From: Acidobacteriota bacterium
GTDB taxonomy: Bacteria; Acidobacteriota; Terriglobia; Acidiferrales; UBA7541
Assembly: GCA_013289855.1 (NCBI GenBank)
Contig: JABCZD010000004.1
Location: 186,001-250,000 of the forward strand
Direction: 5' to 3'
Length of the DNA: 64,000 nt
Each line of letters begins with the position of its first letter. The stretch's first letter is position 1. A model generated the notes under the pieces. It saw only the letters and a program-made list of their open reading frames with translations, did not search any database and was not told the DNA's origin. Shown piece after piece: positions 6,951 through 16,620 of this stretch. Position numbers and translations under genes: made by a program.

Positions 6951-8132
6951 CTACTCCCCGAGCAGCTTCGCCAGTATCTCGGGGATCTCGAAGATAGCTT
7001 GATTGTTTAGCGCAGCCACATTTTTGCGGAATTCCGCTAGCGTAGCAGGCTCCAGCATCTGCCGTACCCCTTCTACCGCCTGCCCAAAGTTATCGAGCAC
7101 GATTCCAACACGCTTTTCTTTCACCCATTCGGTGTTGTACCGCTCCTGTGGAAGCGTCCAGGCGTTGCACTCCACCAGCACCGGCAGCCCTTTCACCATG
7201 GACTCCGCAATGCTCCCCGGCCCAGGCTTGCCGATCAAAAAGTCCGCCGCGCGCATGTACTTTGGCACTTCCTTCGTGAACCCTACAACCTGCACCGGCA
7301 TTTTCCATTTTCGCCCGCGCAGCTTGTTGGCCAGCTCCTCGTTCTTGCCGCAAATCAGGATCAATTGCAGCGGCAAATTGGCGGCGTCCAGCCGCTCGGT
7401 AATGTCATACATCACCTTGGACCCGTGCCCGCCAAACAGCATGATGGCGGTAGGAAGATCGGGCAGAAGTCCCATGCTGCGGCGAAGTTCCAGAGGATCG
7501 GAATCGTCCGGCTCGTAAAAATCAGGACGCAAAATCATCCCGCTAGTTTGAAAAATGTGCGTCGCGTCGTGCCCCATCGCGCGCGCCTGCTCCACCGCTT
7601 TTTCCGTCCCGGCGATTACATGCTGCTCCTTAATCGGCTCGATCCAGAAGCGCGGGGGGAAGTCGGCGAGGTCCGTAATCAGCGTAACGAACGGACGCCC
7701 AGGATTGGTCGCCTCCCAGCTCTCCGCGATCTCGCGATTAAAGTGTGGAATCACCGAAATCAGCATGTCCGCCGGCTTCTCGCGCCACGTCTTCGCCAGC
7801 AGCTTCACCATCGGACCGTGGAACAGCCGAATCGTAAGCTGCAGCACACGCAGGAGTTGCGTGGCGCCGAGCGTCCAGCCATTCTGCAGGATAATGTTGT
7901 ACTGCTCCTGAATGCGAATGCCCGTAAGCTTGCGCAGCACGTCCAGATGGTCCGTAAGGTCTTGGAATTGAACAAGTTCCACCTGCCATGGACGGCCCTG
8001 CTGGGCGATCATGCTTTGCAACGCGATGGCTGCGTTGCGGTGGCCGCCGCCAGCGTCGTGAAACAAAATGAGGATCCCCTTCGTCGGTTTATTGAGGGCA
8101 GGCTCTATGGCAGGGTTAAGGGCTTGGCTCAT
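6951..8132 (-). CDS. MGDG-synthase-like family 28 glycosyltransferase
   Basis: A 393-residue GT-B glycosyltransferase. The N-terminal half has the MGDG-synthase domain (LILFHDAGGGHRNAAIAL near residue 22, then VIPHFN), and the C-terminal half the GT28 nucleotide-sugar site (LFGGHGSK near 230; GKPGPGSIAESM near 300, then GLPVLVE). Family members such as plant MGD and Bacillus UgtP add hexose to diacylglycerol at the cytoplasmic membrane face. No membrane span is seen, so peripheral binding is expected. It is divergent from the PHP gene. The glycolipid role is inferred from the family; the exact sugar is unknown. Confidence 0.85.
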   Translation of the reverse strand: MSQALNPAIEPALNKPTKGILILFHDAGGGHRNAAIALQSMIAQQGRPWQVELVQFQDLTDHLDVLRKLTGIRIQEQYNIILQNGWTLGATQLLRVLQLTIRLFHGPMVKLLAKTWREKPADMLISVIPHFNREIAESWEATNPGRPFVTLITDLADFPPRFWIEPIKEQHVIAGTEKAVEQARAMGHDATHIFQTSGMILRPDFYEPDDSDPLELRRSMGLLPDLPTAIMLFGGHGSKVMYDITERLDAANLPLQLILICGKNEELANKLRGRKWKMPVQVVGFTKEVPKYMRAADFLIGKPGPGSIAESMVKGLPVLVECNAWTLPQERYNTEWVKEKRVGIVLDNFGQAVEGVRQMLEPATLAEFRKNVAALNNQAIFEIPEILAKLLGE

Positions 8133-8296
8133 ATGCGGAATTGTGACACACAGATGAGCGCCCCGCTAAGAGCATGCTATATGCCATGTGGATAACCAAC
8201 TAAGCCCCTTGTGTTCAAGCAGTTCCGAGGACACATTCACGGAGGTTTCGTCACCTCTTCATGTCTTGTTCATATCCAGAATCTATAGTCCTTACC

Positions 8297-9181
8297 ATGC
8301 GATGCGACCTTCATATTCATTCGGTTGCTTCCGGCATGTGCACCACTCCGGGCCTGAACCGCATTTGCCTGGAGTCCTACAATGACCCCTCGCAGATCTA
8401 CAACCGCCTGAAGCAACTAGGGATGTCGGCGGTAACCATCACCGACCATGACTCGATCGATGCCGTCGAAGCCCTGCGAAAATATCCGGACTTCTTTTTA
8501 AGCGAAGAAGTCACCGTGCGCATGCCCACCGGCACGGAAATGCACCTCGGCGTTTACAACATGGCGGAGCGCGACCACCTCGAAATTCAGCGCCGCCGTA
8601 AAGATTTCCTCTCCTTATTGATGTACCTCACGGAACGAAAACTATTTTTCAGCGTCAACCACGTCTTCTCCGGTCTCACCGGGCGCCGCGAAGCAGAAGA
8701 TTTTAATTGGTTTGCCTCCTACGTCCCCGCGTATGAAACGCGCAACGGCCAGATGTGGCCGGAAGCCAACGCCAGCGCGGCGCGGCTAGCCGAGCGCCTG
8801 GGAAAAATTGCCATCGCGGGAAGCGACTCCCATACCATGGCCGGCGTTGGCCGCACCTTCACCGAAGTGCGCAGCGCGCGCACGGTGGACGAATTCTTCG
8901 CCGGCCTGCGCGCCGGACGCGGCGTGGTGCATGGGCAGCACGGCAGCCTCTCTCGCCTGACCGCGGACGTCTTTCGCATCGCCAAATACGTGCTTGAGGA
9001 AAAACCGGCGCTGCTCGCGGTACTGCCTTTTACCGTGTTGATTCCATGCATCACGGCAGGTCATTGGCTGAACGAAATCCGCTTCTGCAAGCAGTGGACC
9101 GCAGCGCTGGAAAACGGCGCAGCCCGCCCGCGCATGCTCTGGGACGTCGACGCCACCTTCGGCGCCACTCTGGCGAATTGA
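8297..9181 (+). CDS. PHP-domain metal-dependent phosphoesterase
   Basis: A 294-residue protein whose first residues already carry the PHP metal motif (CDLHIHS). Further metal ligands follow in TITDHDSID (~46-54), SVNHVFSG, and GSDSHTM (~173). The C-terminal ~80 residues have a hydrophobic segment (PALLAVLPFTVLIPCITA) that may touch the membrane. Many stand-alone PHP proteins are trinuclear-metal phosphoesterases. The start at 8297 suits the fold; an in-frame ATG at 8261 with GGAGG 15 bp upstream would add 12 residues. It reads in the same direction as the PAP2 gene 67 bp on and is divergent from the glycosyltransferase, so a glycolipid or phospholipid link is possible (inference). Confidence 0.85.
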   Translation: MRCDLHIHSVASGMCTTPGLNRICLESYNDPSQIYNRLKQLGMSAVTITDHDSIDAVEALRKYPDFFLSEEVTVRMPTGTEMHLGVYNMAERDHLEIQRRRKDFLSLLMYLTERKLFFSVNHVFSGLTGRREAEDFNWFASYVPAYETRNGQMWPEANASAARLAERLGKIAIAGSDSHTMAGVGRTFTEVRSARTVDEFFAGLRAGRGVVHGQHGSLSRLTADVFRIAKYVLEEKPALLAVLPFTVLIPCITAGHWLNEIRFCKQWTAALENGAARPRMLWDVDATFGATLAN

Positions 9182-9195
9182 GCGCGCTTTGCCTT

Positions 9196-9232
9196 TGTAG
9201 CGGCCGCCTTCTGAGGCGGTCGCCTTTGCATC
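9196..9232. repeat. REP-like GTAG hairpin
   Basis: TTGTAGCGGCCGCCTTCTGA continuing to GGCGGTCGCC forms a stem GCCGCCT/AGGCGGT with a 4-nt loop, the same architecture as the elements at 5599 and 5671. It lies between the PHP and PAP2 genes. Confidence 0.5.
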
Positions 9233-9248
9233 GAATGAGGTTACCGCG

Positions 9249-9824
9249 ATGGCCATCGCACGGACCGTCTCACGCAACCTGTCACGCAATCTATGGGGCT
9301 ACATCGAACGCCGCGATATTCGCGTGATGCGGCGCTTAAACCGCTGGCGCGCGCCGCGTTGGATTCGTTATTGGATGATAGCCGCAACCCGCGCCGGAGA
9401 TGGCTGGCTGTGGTACGGCCTAGGCGCCATGCTCTTGATCTACGGGGGCGCGCAACGCTTTGAAGCTGTAGGTTCGGCGACCGCGGCAGCGCTTACCGGC
9501 GTGCTGGTGTTCAAAACCATCAAAAAAATCAGCCAGCGCCCGCGTCCCTGCCAGCTCGAACCGCACTGCTGGTCAAAAGTTTTGCCGCCAGATCAATTTT
9601 CGTTTCCCTCCGGCCATACCATGACGGCATTCTCCGTAGCCTTGGTAGTCAGCTATTTTTATCCGTCCCTCGAAGGCGCCCTATTCTTTCTGGCCATCAG
9701 CATCGCCGTCTCGCGCATCGTCCTCGGCATGCATTTTCTAAGTGACGTCCTCGCCGGCATCGTCCTGGGCGTAGCGCTGGGCTGCGCCGCAATCACCGCC
9801 TTCGCCTCCATGGGCCTGGTGTAA
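9249..9824 (+). CDS. PAP2-family membrane phosphatase
   Basis: A 191-residue multi-span protein with the three phosphatase motifs in order: KKISQRPRP (~95), PSGHTMTAF (~121) and SRIVLGMHFLSDVLAG (~157). Helices surround these motifs. PAP2 enzymes remove phosphate from phosphatidate or undecaprenyl diphosphate on the outer face of the membrane. It has GAGG about 10 bp before the ATG. The neighbours (PHP protein, MGDG-type transferase) favour a lipid substrate, but undecaprenyl-PP recycling cannot be excluded. Confidence 0.88.
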   Translation: MAIARTVSRNLSRNLWGYIERRDIRVMRRLNRWRAPRWIRYWMIAATRAGDGWLWYGLGAMLLIYGGAQRFEAVGSATAAALTGVLVFKTIKKISQRPRPCQLEPHCWSKVLPPDQFSFPSGHTMTAFSVALVVSYFYPSLEGALFFLAISIAVSRIVLGMHFLSDVLAGIVLGVALGCAAITAFASMGLV

Positions 9825-9844
9825 GGCTGTCTTGGAGCGCGGCG

Positions 9845-9872
9845 GTTTACCCAGAGCGCTTTGCGCGAAGGG
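9845..9872. repeat. dispersed repeat, GTTTACCC...CGAAGGG family
   Basis: A 28-bp element GTTTACCCAGAGCG...CGCGAAGGG lies just after the PAP2 gene. Related copies are at 22991, 28314 and 58136. The copy at 58136 also shares the following GGCTTGACGCC. Confidence 0.6.
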
Positions 9873-10077
9873 CTTGACGCCGCTTTGCAGTGGTTACAAT
9901 TCCCGAGGCCCAAGCAAGGGGCTTCAAGCCGCCGTAGTTCTAAAAAACTCCGATTGGTAACACCGTTTCGCCGCAACCTTCTTCCACCATTCCAGTCGCA
10001 TATACGGTTTAATAGTCGGTAGTCTTTCCGCCACGCTGTTGGCCTGCTGTGACGGCGGAGAATTGCAGGATTACGCT

Positions 10078-10782
10078 TTGCCGAAGAAAATAATCTTGGA
10101 AATTAGTGTCGAGAGTCTGGCCGGCGCACAGGCCGCGGAACGCGGCGGCGCGTCACGCCTGGAACTCTGCAGCGACCTCAGCGCGGGAGGCATCACACCG
10201 AATGCCGAGCTGATGCATGCAGTACGCGCGGCGGTGAGTGTGCCGGTGTTCGCGATGATTCGCCCGCGCAGCGGTGGATTTTGCTATTCCGATGCCGAAT
10301 TCGCGGCCATGAAAGATTCCATCACCACGGCCAAAGCGGCCAACGTGCATGGCGTCGTGCTCGGAATTTTAACGGCTGAGCATGCCATCGACGTGCCTCG
10401 CAGCGGCGAGCTCGTGGAATTAGCCGCGCCACTCCCGGTCACGTTTCACCGCGCATTCGATGTTTCCATCGACCTGCAAAAGTCCCTCGCAGCCGTCTTG
10501 CAAACGGGCGCGCAACGCATCCTTTCCTCCGGCGGCGCATTTGACGCGCTGAAAGGCGCCCTCACCTTGGCTGCGCTGCGCACGGCGGCGCGCGGAAAAA
10601 TTGAAATTGTTCCGGGCACCGGGATAAATCCCGCCAACATCGTACAAGTCGCCCGACTCACCCGGGCGAAAGAGATTCACTCTGGCTTGGGAAGCGTCTT
10701 GAGTTACGGAAGCGAGGATTACACAACTTTCGAGAACGAAGTGCGCAAAATGGTCACCGCGCTCGGGGAATTACGAAAATAA
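10078..10782 (+). CDS. cutC: copper homeostasis protein CutC
   Basis: A 234-residue TIM-barrel protein. Family marks are LEISVESLAGAQAAERGGASRLELCSDLSAGGITP at the N-terminus, MIRPRSGGFCYSD (~62), GVVLGILTAEHAID (~100), TFHRAFDV (~128), RILSSGGA and the C-terminal EIHSGLGS. CutC is linked to copper tolerance in E. coli, although the biochemical role is disputed. I chose the TTG at 10078 because GCAGGA stands 8 bp before it and the conserved fold begins right after; an upstream TTG at 10039 lacks such a site. It stands alone and faces ftsZ. Confidence 0.9.
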   Translation: MPKKIILEISVESLAGAQAAERGGASRLELCSDLSAGGITPNAELMHAVRAAVSVPVFAMIRPRSGGFCYSDAEFAAMKDSITTAKAANVHGVVLGILTAEHAIDVPRSGELVELAAPLPVTFHRAFDVSIDLQKSLAAVLQTGAQRILSSGGAFDALKGALTLAALRTAARGKIEIVPGTGINPANIVQVARLTRAKEIHSGLGSVLSYGSEDYTTFENEVRKMVTALGELRK

Positions 10783-10798
10783 CGGATGCAGCTATCCA

Positions 10799-10827
10799 CA
10801 AAAAAAGGCCGGGAAGAAATCCCGGCC
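10799..10827 (-). terminator. intrinsic terminator of the dcw cluster
   Basis: GGCCGGGA (10807-10814) and TCCCGGCC (10820-10827) form an 8-bp stem with a 5-nt loop; on the minus strand TTTTTTTG follows. It sits 28 bp after the ftsZ stop and closes the minus-strand cluster. It also lies 17 bp beyond cutC, but no T-run follows in that direction. Confidence 0.9.
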
Positions 10828-10854
10828 TCTCAAAAAACTCCCATAATAACCGTG

Positions 10855-12075
10855 TTAGGCCTTTTGCGCTTGCCGCCGCATAAACGTTGGCACGTCCAGA
10901 TCGTCGGACGCAACTTCGCGGCTCACTTCGCGGCTGACGTCGCGCACGTTTTCATTTACCTGGTGAACCACATTGGGCAGCTGCTGCTGCACCGGTTGCG
11001 GCGGTGGCTCCGTCACTTCAGGCGCGCTGTTCCAGGATTTGGCCAGTGGGGACTGACGCGGCTGTACGTTCTTCTTGTTGGCTTCCTTGAAGCCCGCGGC
11101 GATCACGGTGATCTTCAGCGAGTCCTTCATGTTGTCGTCTTGCACCGCGCCAAAAATAATGTTGGCATTTTCGTGCGCGGCTCTTTGAATCACTGAAGAC
11201 GCTTCGTGAACTTCGTGCAGCGTCAGGCTGTTGCTGCCGGAAATGTTGATCAAAATGCCTTGTGCACCCTGAATGGAATTGTCCTCCAGCAGTGGGCTGG
11301 AAATGGCCCGCATCGCGGCGTCTGTTGCGCGCGTGGCGCCAGTAGCGACCGCGGTGCCCATCACTGCATATCCCTGCCCGCTCATGATGGTTTTCACGTC
11401 GGCGAAGTCGCGATTGATGATGCCGGGCACGGTGATAATGTCCGAAATGCCTTGCACCGCTTGACGCAAAATGTCGTCAGCAATGCGGAAGGCGTCGAAA
11501 AAGCTGGTGCCGCGCTCCACGGTTTCCATCAGCCGCTCGTTGGGAATGACGATGACGGTGTCGACGCAGCCGACCAAATCTTGCAGTGCCTGCTCGGCCT
11601 GCAACATGCGGCGCTTGCCTTCAAACGCAAACGGCTTGGTCACCACCGCGACGGTCAAAGCGCCGAGTTCGCTGGCCAGCGAAGCTACCACGGGCGCGGC
11701 GCCGCTGCCCGTGCCTCCGCCGAGACCGGCGGTAATAAAAATCATGTCCGCGCCTTCCAGCGCTTCGATAATTTTCTCCGTGTCCTCCAGCGCGGCTTTG
11801 CGCCCAGTTTCGGGATTCGCTCCCGCGCCGAGACCTTTGGTCAGCTTTGCCCCAAGCTGTAGTTTAGTAGGCGCCTGTGAAAGTTTCAGCGCCTGCAGAT
11901 CAGTGTTGGCGGTGATGAACTCCACGCCTTCCAGCTTGGCGCGGATCATGCGGTTGACGGCGTTGCATCCGCCGCCGCCCACGCCGATCACTTTAATCTT
12001 CGCCGGCTGCAGCTCCTCGCTGAAGCTCATGCGAATCCCTGCGTCTTTTTCTTTCATGATTTCTTTTCCGGTCAT
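10855..12075 (-). CDS. ftsZ: cell division GTPase FtsZ
   Basis: FtsZ, the tubulin-like GTPase that forms the Z-ring. The protein has 406 residues with the GTP-binding [17 protein letters not shown] (~27), the tubulin signature GGGTGSG (~119-125), the T7 loop region ([13 protein letters not shown]), a Pro/Gln/Val-rich linker and the C-terminal peptide [10 protein letters not shown] that binds FtsA. The start at 12075 was chosen because GAGG stands 5 nt ahead of that ATG; an open frame continues to 12138 and overlaps ftsA. It is the last gene of the cluster, directly after ftsA, with a terminator behind it. Confidence 0.97.
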   Translation of the reverse strand: MTGKEIMKEKDAGIRMSFSEELQPAKIKVIGVGGGGCNAVNRMIRAKLEGVEFITANTDLQALKLSQAPTKLQLGAKLTKGLGAGANPETGRKAALEDTEKIIEALEGADMIFITAGLGGGTGSGAAPVVASLASELGALTVAVVTKPFAFEGKRRMLQAEQALQDLVGCVDTVIVIPNERLMETVERGTSFFDAFRIADDILRQAVQGISDIITVPGIINRDFADVKTIMSGQGYAVMGTAVATGATRATDAAMRAISSPLLEDNSIQGAQGILINISGSNSLTLHEVHEASSVIQRAAHENANIIFGAVQDDNMKDSLKITVIAAGFKEANKKNVQPRQSPLAKSWNSAPEVTEPPPQPVQQQLPNVVHQVNENVRDVSREVSREVASDDLDVPTFMRRQAQKA

Positions 12076-12121
12076 ACGTTCCTCAACCCTCTCCATATTT
12101 GTGTGCGTCGCTCGGGCAGGT

Positions 12122-13336
12122 TCACGAGGCGCCAGCAAACATGGCTTTTAGTTTGGACATCATATTTCCCGCGCGCTGCGGCTGGGTGCGGCGCGCTTTC
12201 GCTGCATACATCACCAGTCCGACTACCGTGGCATATTCCGGCTGAGCTACCTGCTCCGGCAGATCAACCAAACCTTTGGGCTCCGCGATGCGCACCGGCA
12301 AATGGAAAGTGTCTTCCGCAAATTCCCCCAGAGCGTGCAACCGCGCGCTGCCGCCAGCAAGAATGAATCCCGCGGGAATTTGCCCCAGCATGCCGGCGCG
12401 CTGCAGTTCATCGCGGATCAGCGCCAGAAATTCATTGGCGCGCGGCTCGATGATGTCCGTGAGCATGCGCGCAAAAATTGTGCGCGGCGGACGGTCGCCA
12501 ACGCTGGCAATTTCAATGGCGGTATCTTCCTGCAAATATTTTGCGGCCGCGCAGCCGTGGCGATGCTTGATGCGTTCGGCCTCCGGGATGGGCGTGCGCA
12601 AACCAACGGCCAGATCGTTGGTGAAATGATCCCCGCCGACGGGTACCGCGCCGGTGTGACGTACGACTCCGCCGCCGTAGACAATCAACTCGGTGGTGCC
12701 TCCGCCGATGTCCAACAAGCAGCAGCCCATGTCGCGCTCATCTTGCGTCAGGCAAGACTCCGCTGCGGCCAGCGGCTCCAGGACCGTGTCACTGATTAAA
12801 ATACCTGCTTTGTTCGCGGCGGTAACGAGATTTTGCGTGGCGGCCACCGATGACGTGACCAAGTGCACGTTGGCTTCCAGACGATGCCCGACCATCCCAA
12901 TGGCGTCGCGAATGCCGTCTTGCGCGTCCACGATGAATTCGTGCGGCAAAACATGCAGCACTTCGCGATCGACCGGCAACGAAATGTTGCGCGAGGCGTC
13001 GACCGCGCGCCGTACGTCATCGCGTTCGATATCCCGTGCGCGATTGCCCAGCGTCACACCGCCACGGCTATTCACGCCTTTTACGTGACTCCCGGCCACT
13101 CCGATTAGCGCGGATTCAACGGGAACGTTGGCCACGCTCTCCGCTTCTTCCACCGCGCGGCGAATGGAGCTGACCGTGGAATCCAGATTAACGATTAAAC
13201 CCTTGCGCAGGCCCTTCGATTCCGCCGCGCCCAGCGCCAGAAATCTTACTTGTTGCTCGTCGATTTCCGCGATCAGCACGCACGTCTTCGTGCTGCCGAT
13301 ATCCAGCCCCACCAGATATTTATCTTTCTTGGCCAC
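12122..13336 (-). CDS. ftsA: cell division protein FtsA
   Basis: A 404-residue actin-like ATPase that ties FtsZ to the membrane. It starts at a GTG behind GGGAGCAGC. Visible marks are the phosphate-1 loop [18 protein letters not shown] (~9), the 1C domain region ([16 protein letters not shown]), the phosphate-2 loop [14 protein letters not shown] (~205), and the adenosine motif [11 protein letters not shown] (~330). The last 15 residues ([12 protein letters not shown]) form an amphipathic helix for membrane anchoring. It lies between ftsQ and ftsZ, as in most dcw clusters. Confidence 0.97.
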   Translation of the reverse strand: MAKKDKYLVGLDIGSTKTCVLIAEIDEQQVRFLALGAAESKGLRKGLIVNLDSTVSSIRRAVEEAESVANVPVESALIGVAGSHVKGVNSRGGVTLGNRARDIERDDVRRAVDASRNISLPVDREVLHVLPHEFIVDAQDGIRDAIGMVGHRLEANVHLVTSSVAATQNLVTAANKAGILISDTVLEPLAAAESCLTQDERDMGCCLLDIGGGTTELIVYGGGVVRHTGAVPVGGDHFTNDLAVGLRTPIPEAERIKHRHGCAAAKYLQEDTAIEIASVGDRPPRTIFARMLTDIIEPRANEFLALIRDELQRAGMLGQIPAGFILAGGSARLHALGEFAEDTFHLPVRIAEPKGLVDLPEQVAQPEYATVVGLVMYAAKARRTQPQRAGNMMSKLKAMFAGAS

Positions 13337-13359
13337 GCTGCTCCCAACCTTCTACGATT

Positions 13360-14328
13360 TCATTTTGCTCGCGCCACGGTACTGCTCGCGCTGGCGTCCG
13401 GATTGATCACCACCTGGCGCGCGTACTGCAAATCCACCGAGCGCACGCGCCCGGCATTGGCTTGCCACTGCGCAAAATTTTCCACCAGCATGCGGTATTT
13501 ACCGGTGAACTCTCCGCCGCCGAAATGCACGGTGACCGCTTGGGCGTCGGCCGCATCGGGTATGCCCGGAACGGCGTTGGCGCTGCGGCCCAGGCCGGTT
13601 ATCACCGCGCGCAAATCTTTCGGATTGGCCAGTTCGATTTCACTGACGCGGTCGGAAGATCCCGGTCGCACCAGATCCACATCCTTAATAAATTCCTGAT
13701 AGATCTGCATGCGCTTTTCCCGCTGTTCACGCGGCAGATCTTCGCTGATGCCGGTGACAATGGGAAAATGCAAATCTTCGCCTTCGGGGCGATCCAGGAT
13801 CACGCCTTGCGCATCCACGAGCGCGAGTTCGTTGCCAATCTTCAGAAATGCGATGGGCGTGCGCTCCGTCAATTCCACGCGCAGGCGATTCGGCAGAACG
13901 CGCTGCACGGTGGCGGATTCCACCCAAGGCAGTTGCTCAAGTTCGCTGCGCCGCGTATCCAGTGGAACGCGCAAGACGCTGTGGTTGCGGTCGCGCAGAA
14001 ACGGTTGCAGCACTGTTTCGCGCGTCACAATGTGATTGCCGCTCAGCTCAATCTGCTCCTCGTTGAGCAACAGCATTTTCGGCGAGTACAGCAGAAAATT
14101 TACGCCAATCCACGCGGCACTGATGCCCACCACGCTCAGTACGCCATAGCCCACCACGCGGCGGTACAACGGCCAATTGCGCCCGCCAAATTTTTTGCGG
14201 CGAATTTCCAGCGGCTTCTGGCGGCGCAGATAACGCGGCTCTTCGTCGGTGACCAGCTCCGGACGATAGTGTTCGGCTTCAGCCGCAGCCGCTCCACCGG
14301 CTCCGGGCATGGCTTTTACGCGAGCCAT
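13360..14328 (-). CDS. ftsQ: cell division protein FtsQ
   Basis: A 322-residue bitopic divisome protein. It has a ~70-residue basic cytoplasmic N-terminus (RRQKPLEIRRKKFGGRNW), one membrane helix (YGVLSVVGISAAWIGVNFLLY, ~80-100), a POTRA domain (NEEQIELSGNHIVTRETVL, ~108 onward) and the FtsQ beta domain (LPWVESATVQRVLPNRLRVELTERTPIAF). GAGGTGG precedes the ATG. Its 5' end overlaps murB by 13 bp, which fits tight co-transcription. FtsQ links early and late division proteins in the periplasm with FtsL and FtsB. Confidence 0.95.
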   Translation of the reverse strand: MARVKAMPGAGGAAAAEAEHYRPELVTDEEPRYLRRQKPLEIRRKKFGGRNWPLYRRVVGYGVLSVVGISAAWIGVNFLLYSPKMLLLNEEQIELSGNHIVTRETVLQPFLRDRNHSVLRVPLDTRRSELEQLPWVESATVQRVLPNRLRVELTERTPIAFLKIGNELALVDAQGVILDRPEGEDLHFPIVTGISEDLPREQREKRMQIYQEFIKDVDLVRPGSSDRVSEIELANPKDLRAVITGLGRSANAVPGIPDAADAQAVTVHFGGGEFTGKYRMLVENFAQWQANAGRVRSVDLQYARQVVINPDASASSTVARAK

Positions 14329-15224
14329 AACACCACCTCGTGCTCCAATGTGACGCCGAAATTCTTCGCCACGCGTTCACGCACGTCGGCGATCAACGAA
14401 AGCATGTCGGAAGCCGACGCCGTCCCGGCGTTCACAAAGAAATTCGCGTGCCGGTCGCTTACGCGCGCGTCGCCAACGCTCAGGCCCTTGAGGCCCAGCT
14501 CATCAATCATGCGCCCCGCGGACGCGCCCGGCGGATTTTTAAAGATGCATCCAGCGCTTTTTTGGCCCAGCGGCTGGCTGGCTCGGCGTTTCTCGTTGCA
14601 GATACGAATCCCTTGGAGAATTTCCTTGAACGGCTTGGAGGGAAGTTCCAGTTTCACTGCGAGCATCATATCATCAGGCGCAAAAGAAGTGTGCCGGTAT
14701 TCAAACGAAATTTGGTCGCCGCGAAGGGTCTCCAGCTTCCTCGCAGCAGCGCGATACAGCTTCACCTCGCGGACGTAAGTGCCGATCTGCGTTCCGTAAG
14801 CTCCGGCATTCATGCGCAGGGCGCCGCCGACGGTCCCGGGCACGCCGATCAGGCCTTCCATCCCACCCAAATCGTTTTTGGCACAGTAGGTGACGGTGCG
14901 GCCCAGGTCGGCGGCGGCATCGATCCGCGCAAAATTGCCTGCGAGCGTCACTTCCGGCTCGGAACGCGCCAGTTGCAACGCTACCCATGGCAGTTCGCCG
15001 TCTTGTACCAGCAAGTTTGAGCCGCCGCCCAGGAATTTATGTGGCACATGGTGACTGTCGAGCAGATTGAGCAAGTCCGGAATGGAATCGTGGCTCTTGA
15101 TGCTCAGCAAATCCGTGGTGCCGCCGATGCCGAGGTGCGTTTCGGCGGACAGTGCCGTGCCCGAGCGCAGCTCGACGCCCATTTCCGCGAGCGCTTCCAG
15201 GATTTTGGGGTCCTCAATGCGCAT
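14316..15224 (-). CDS. murB: UDP-N-acetylmuramate dehydrogenase MurB
   Basis: A 302-residue cytoplasmic flavoenzyme that reduces enolpyruvyl-UDP-GlcNAc to UDP-MurNAc with NADPH. FAD-binding marks include FLGGGSNLLVQDG (~60) and GLIGVPGTVGGALRMNAGAYG (~120); the catalytic region has SAGCIFKNPPGASAGRMIDELGLKGL near residue 220. The short form without the extra loop of E. coli MurB fits the type II group. It overlaps murC by 11 bp and ftsQ by 13 bp. Confidence 0.96.
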   Translation of the reverse strand: MRIEDPKILEALAEMGVELRSGTALSAETHLGIGGTTDLLSIKSHDSIPDLLNLLDSHHVPHKFLGGGSNLLVQDGELPWVALQLARSEPEVTLAGNFARIDAAADLGRTVTYCAKNDLGGMEGLIGVPGTVGGALRMNAGAYGTQIGTYVREVKLYRAAARKLETLRGDQISFEYRHTSFAPDDMMLAVKLELPSKPFKEILQGIRICNEKRRASQPLGQKSAGCIFKNPPGASAGRMIDELGLKGLSVGDARVSDRHANFFVNAGTASASDMLSLIADVRERVAKNFGVTLEHEVVLWLA

Positions 15225-16620
15225 TGGGCGTGGGGCTCTCCGTTCCGAGTAACATCACCAGCTCGTTGCTCGCGCGCGTCACGTTTCCAGCGCCGATGGT
15301 CAGAATGGCGTCGCCCGGCCGCGCGGCTTTGAGCAACCGTTCGATGGCGTCCTGCATGGAGCGCACGTAGGAGACGTTCTTATGGCCGGCGTCGCCGATG
15401 GCGGTGGCCAGCGATTCTCCGCTAACGCCTGGGATGGGAAGTTCCCCAGCCGCGTAAATGTCCGTGACAATGAGCAGGTCGGCGAGATTGAACGCCAGGG
15501 CGAATTCACTCCACAACTGCTGGCTGCGGGAATATCGGTGCGGCTGGAAGAGCACCAGCAAGCGATTGAACTTGCAAACCTTGGCAGCTTCCAGCGTGGC
15601 GCGAATCTCCACCGGGTGATGGCCATAATCGTCGATCACCGCGACGTCGTTGACGATACCTTTAATGTCAAAGCGGCGGCTGACGCCGGCGAATTTGCCG
15701 AGGGCTTCGCGGATTAATTCCGCGGGAACATTTAGATAGAGCGCCACGGCGGCGGCGGCGGCGGCGTTGCGCACATTGTGAATGCCCGGCGGATGCAGCA
15801 GGCGGAACATGCCGAGGTCGTCGCCCTTGAACGTAAGACGAAACTCGCTATTTAAACCTTCAAGATTGATGTCGCTGATGATCAGGTCGGCCTGCGTGGA
15901 GACCCCATAACTGATGATGGGACGCTTCACGCTGGGAATGATGGCTTGCACGTTGGGCTCGTCGAGGCAGAGAATCGCCGCGCCATAGAAGGGCACGCGG
16001 TTTACGAACTGCACGAAAACTTCCTGAATCTCTTCGAGTGACGCGTACTGATCGAGATGTTCGCGGTCGATAGTAGTGACCACGGAAACCACCGGGGCCA
16101 GCAAGAGGAAGCTGCGATCGCTTTCGTCGGCTTCAACCACGAAGTATTCGCCCTTGCCAAGCCGCGCCGAGGTGCCGGCCTGATTTACCTTGCCGCCGAT
16201 AACGAACGTCGGATCGAGATGAGCTTCAGCTAGAATCGAAGCAACCATTGAAGTGGTGGTGGTCTTGCCGTGCGCGCCGGCTACCGCGATTCCGTATTTC
16301 AGGCGCATCAATTCCGCGAGCATTTCCGCGCGTGGTATCACCGGAATTTTATGTTTGTGAGCTTCCACTACCTCGGCGTTATCGGCTTTTACGGCGGAAG
16401 AAACCACCACCACGTGCGCACCATTTACATTGGCGGGTTTGTGCCCACTATAAATCGTTGCACCCAAATTTTGCAGTCGCTCGGTGATGTTGGATGGCTT
16501 GGTGTCCGAGCCGGACACCGAATAACCCAGTGTTAGCAGCACTTCGGCGATGCCACACATACCGATGCCGCCGATGCCGACGAGATGAATGCGTTGAAAA
16601 TTGCGGAAGGAGACCATCAT
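15214..16620 (-). CDS. murC: UDP-N-acetylmuramate--L-alanine ligase MurC
   Basis: A 468-residue ATP-dependent ligase that adds L-Ala to UDP-MurNAc. In order: the UDP-binding Rossmann motif IHLVGIGGIGMCGIAEVL (~11), the Walker-type AGAHGKTTTTSM (~115), the ATP/Mg motif DESDRS, the central DYGHHPVEIRATL (~330), and the C-terminal domain FQPHRYSRS. The first codons (ATGATG) overlap the murG stop by 4 bp, a sign of translational coupling. Confidence 0.97.
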   Translation of the reverse strand: MMVSFRNFQRIHLVGIGGIGMCGIAEVLLTLGYSVSGSDTKPSNITERLQNLGATIYSGHKPANVNGAHVVVVSSAVKADNAEVVEAHKHKIPVIPRAEMLAELMRLKYGIAVAGAHGKTTTTSMVASILAEAHLDPTFVIGGKVNQAGTSARLGKGEYFVVEADESDRSFLLLAPVVSVVTTIDREHLDQYASLEEIQEVFVQFVNRVPFYGAAILCLDEPNVQAIIPSVKRPIISYGVSTQADLIISDINLEGLNSEFRLTFKGDDLGMFRLLHPPGIHNVRNAAAAAAVALYLNVPAELIREALGKFAGVSRRFDIKGIVNDVAVIDDYGHHPVEIRATLEAAKVCKFNRLLVLFQPHRYSRSQQLWSEFALAFNLADLLIVTDIYAAGELPIPGVSGESLATAIGDAGHKNVSYVRSMQDAIERLLKAARPGDAILTIGAGNVTRASNELVMLLGTESPTPNAH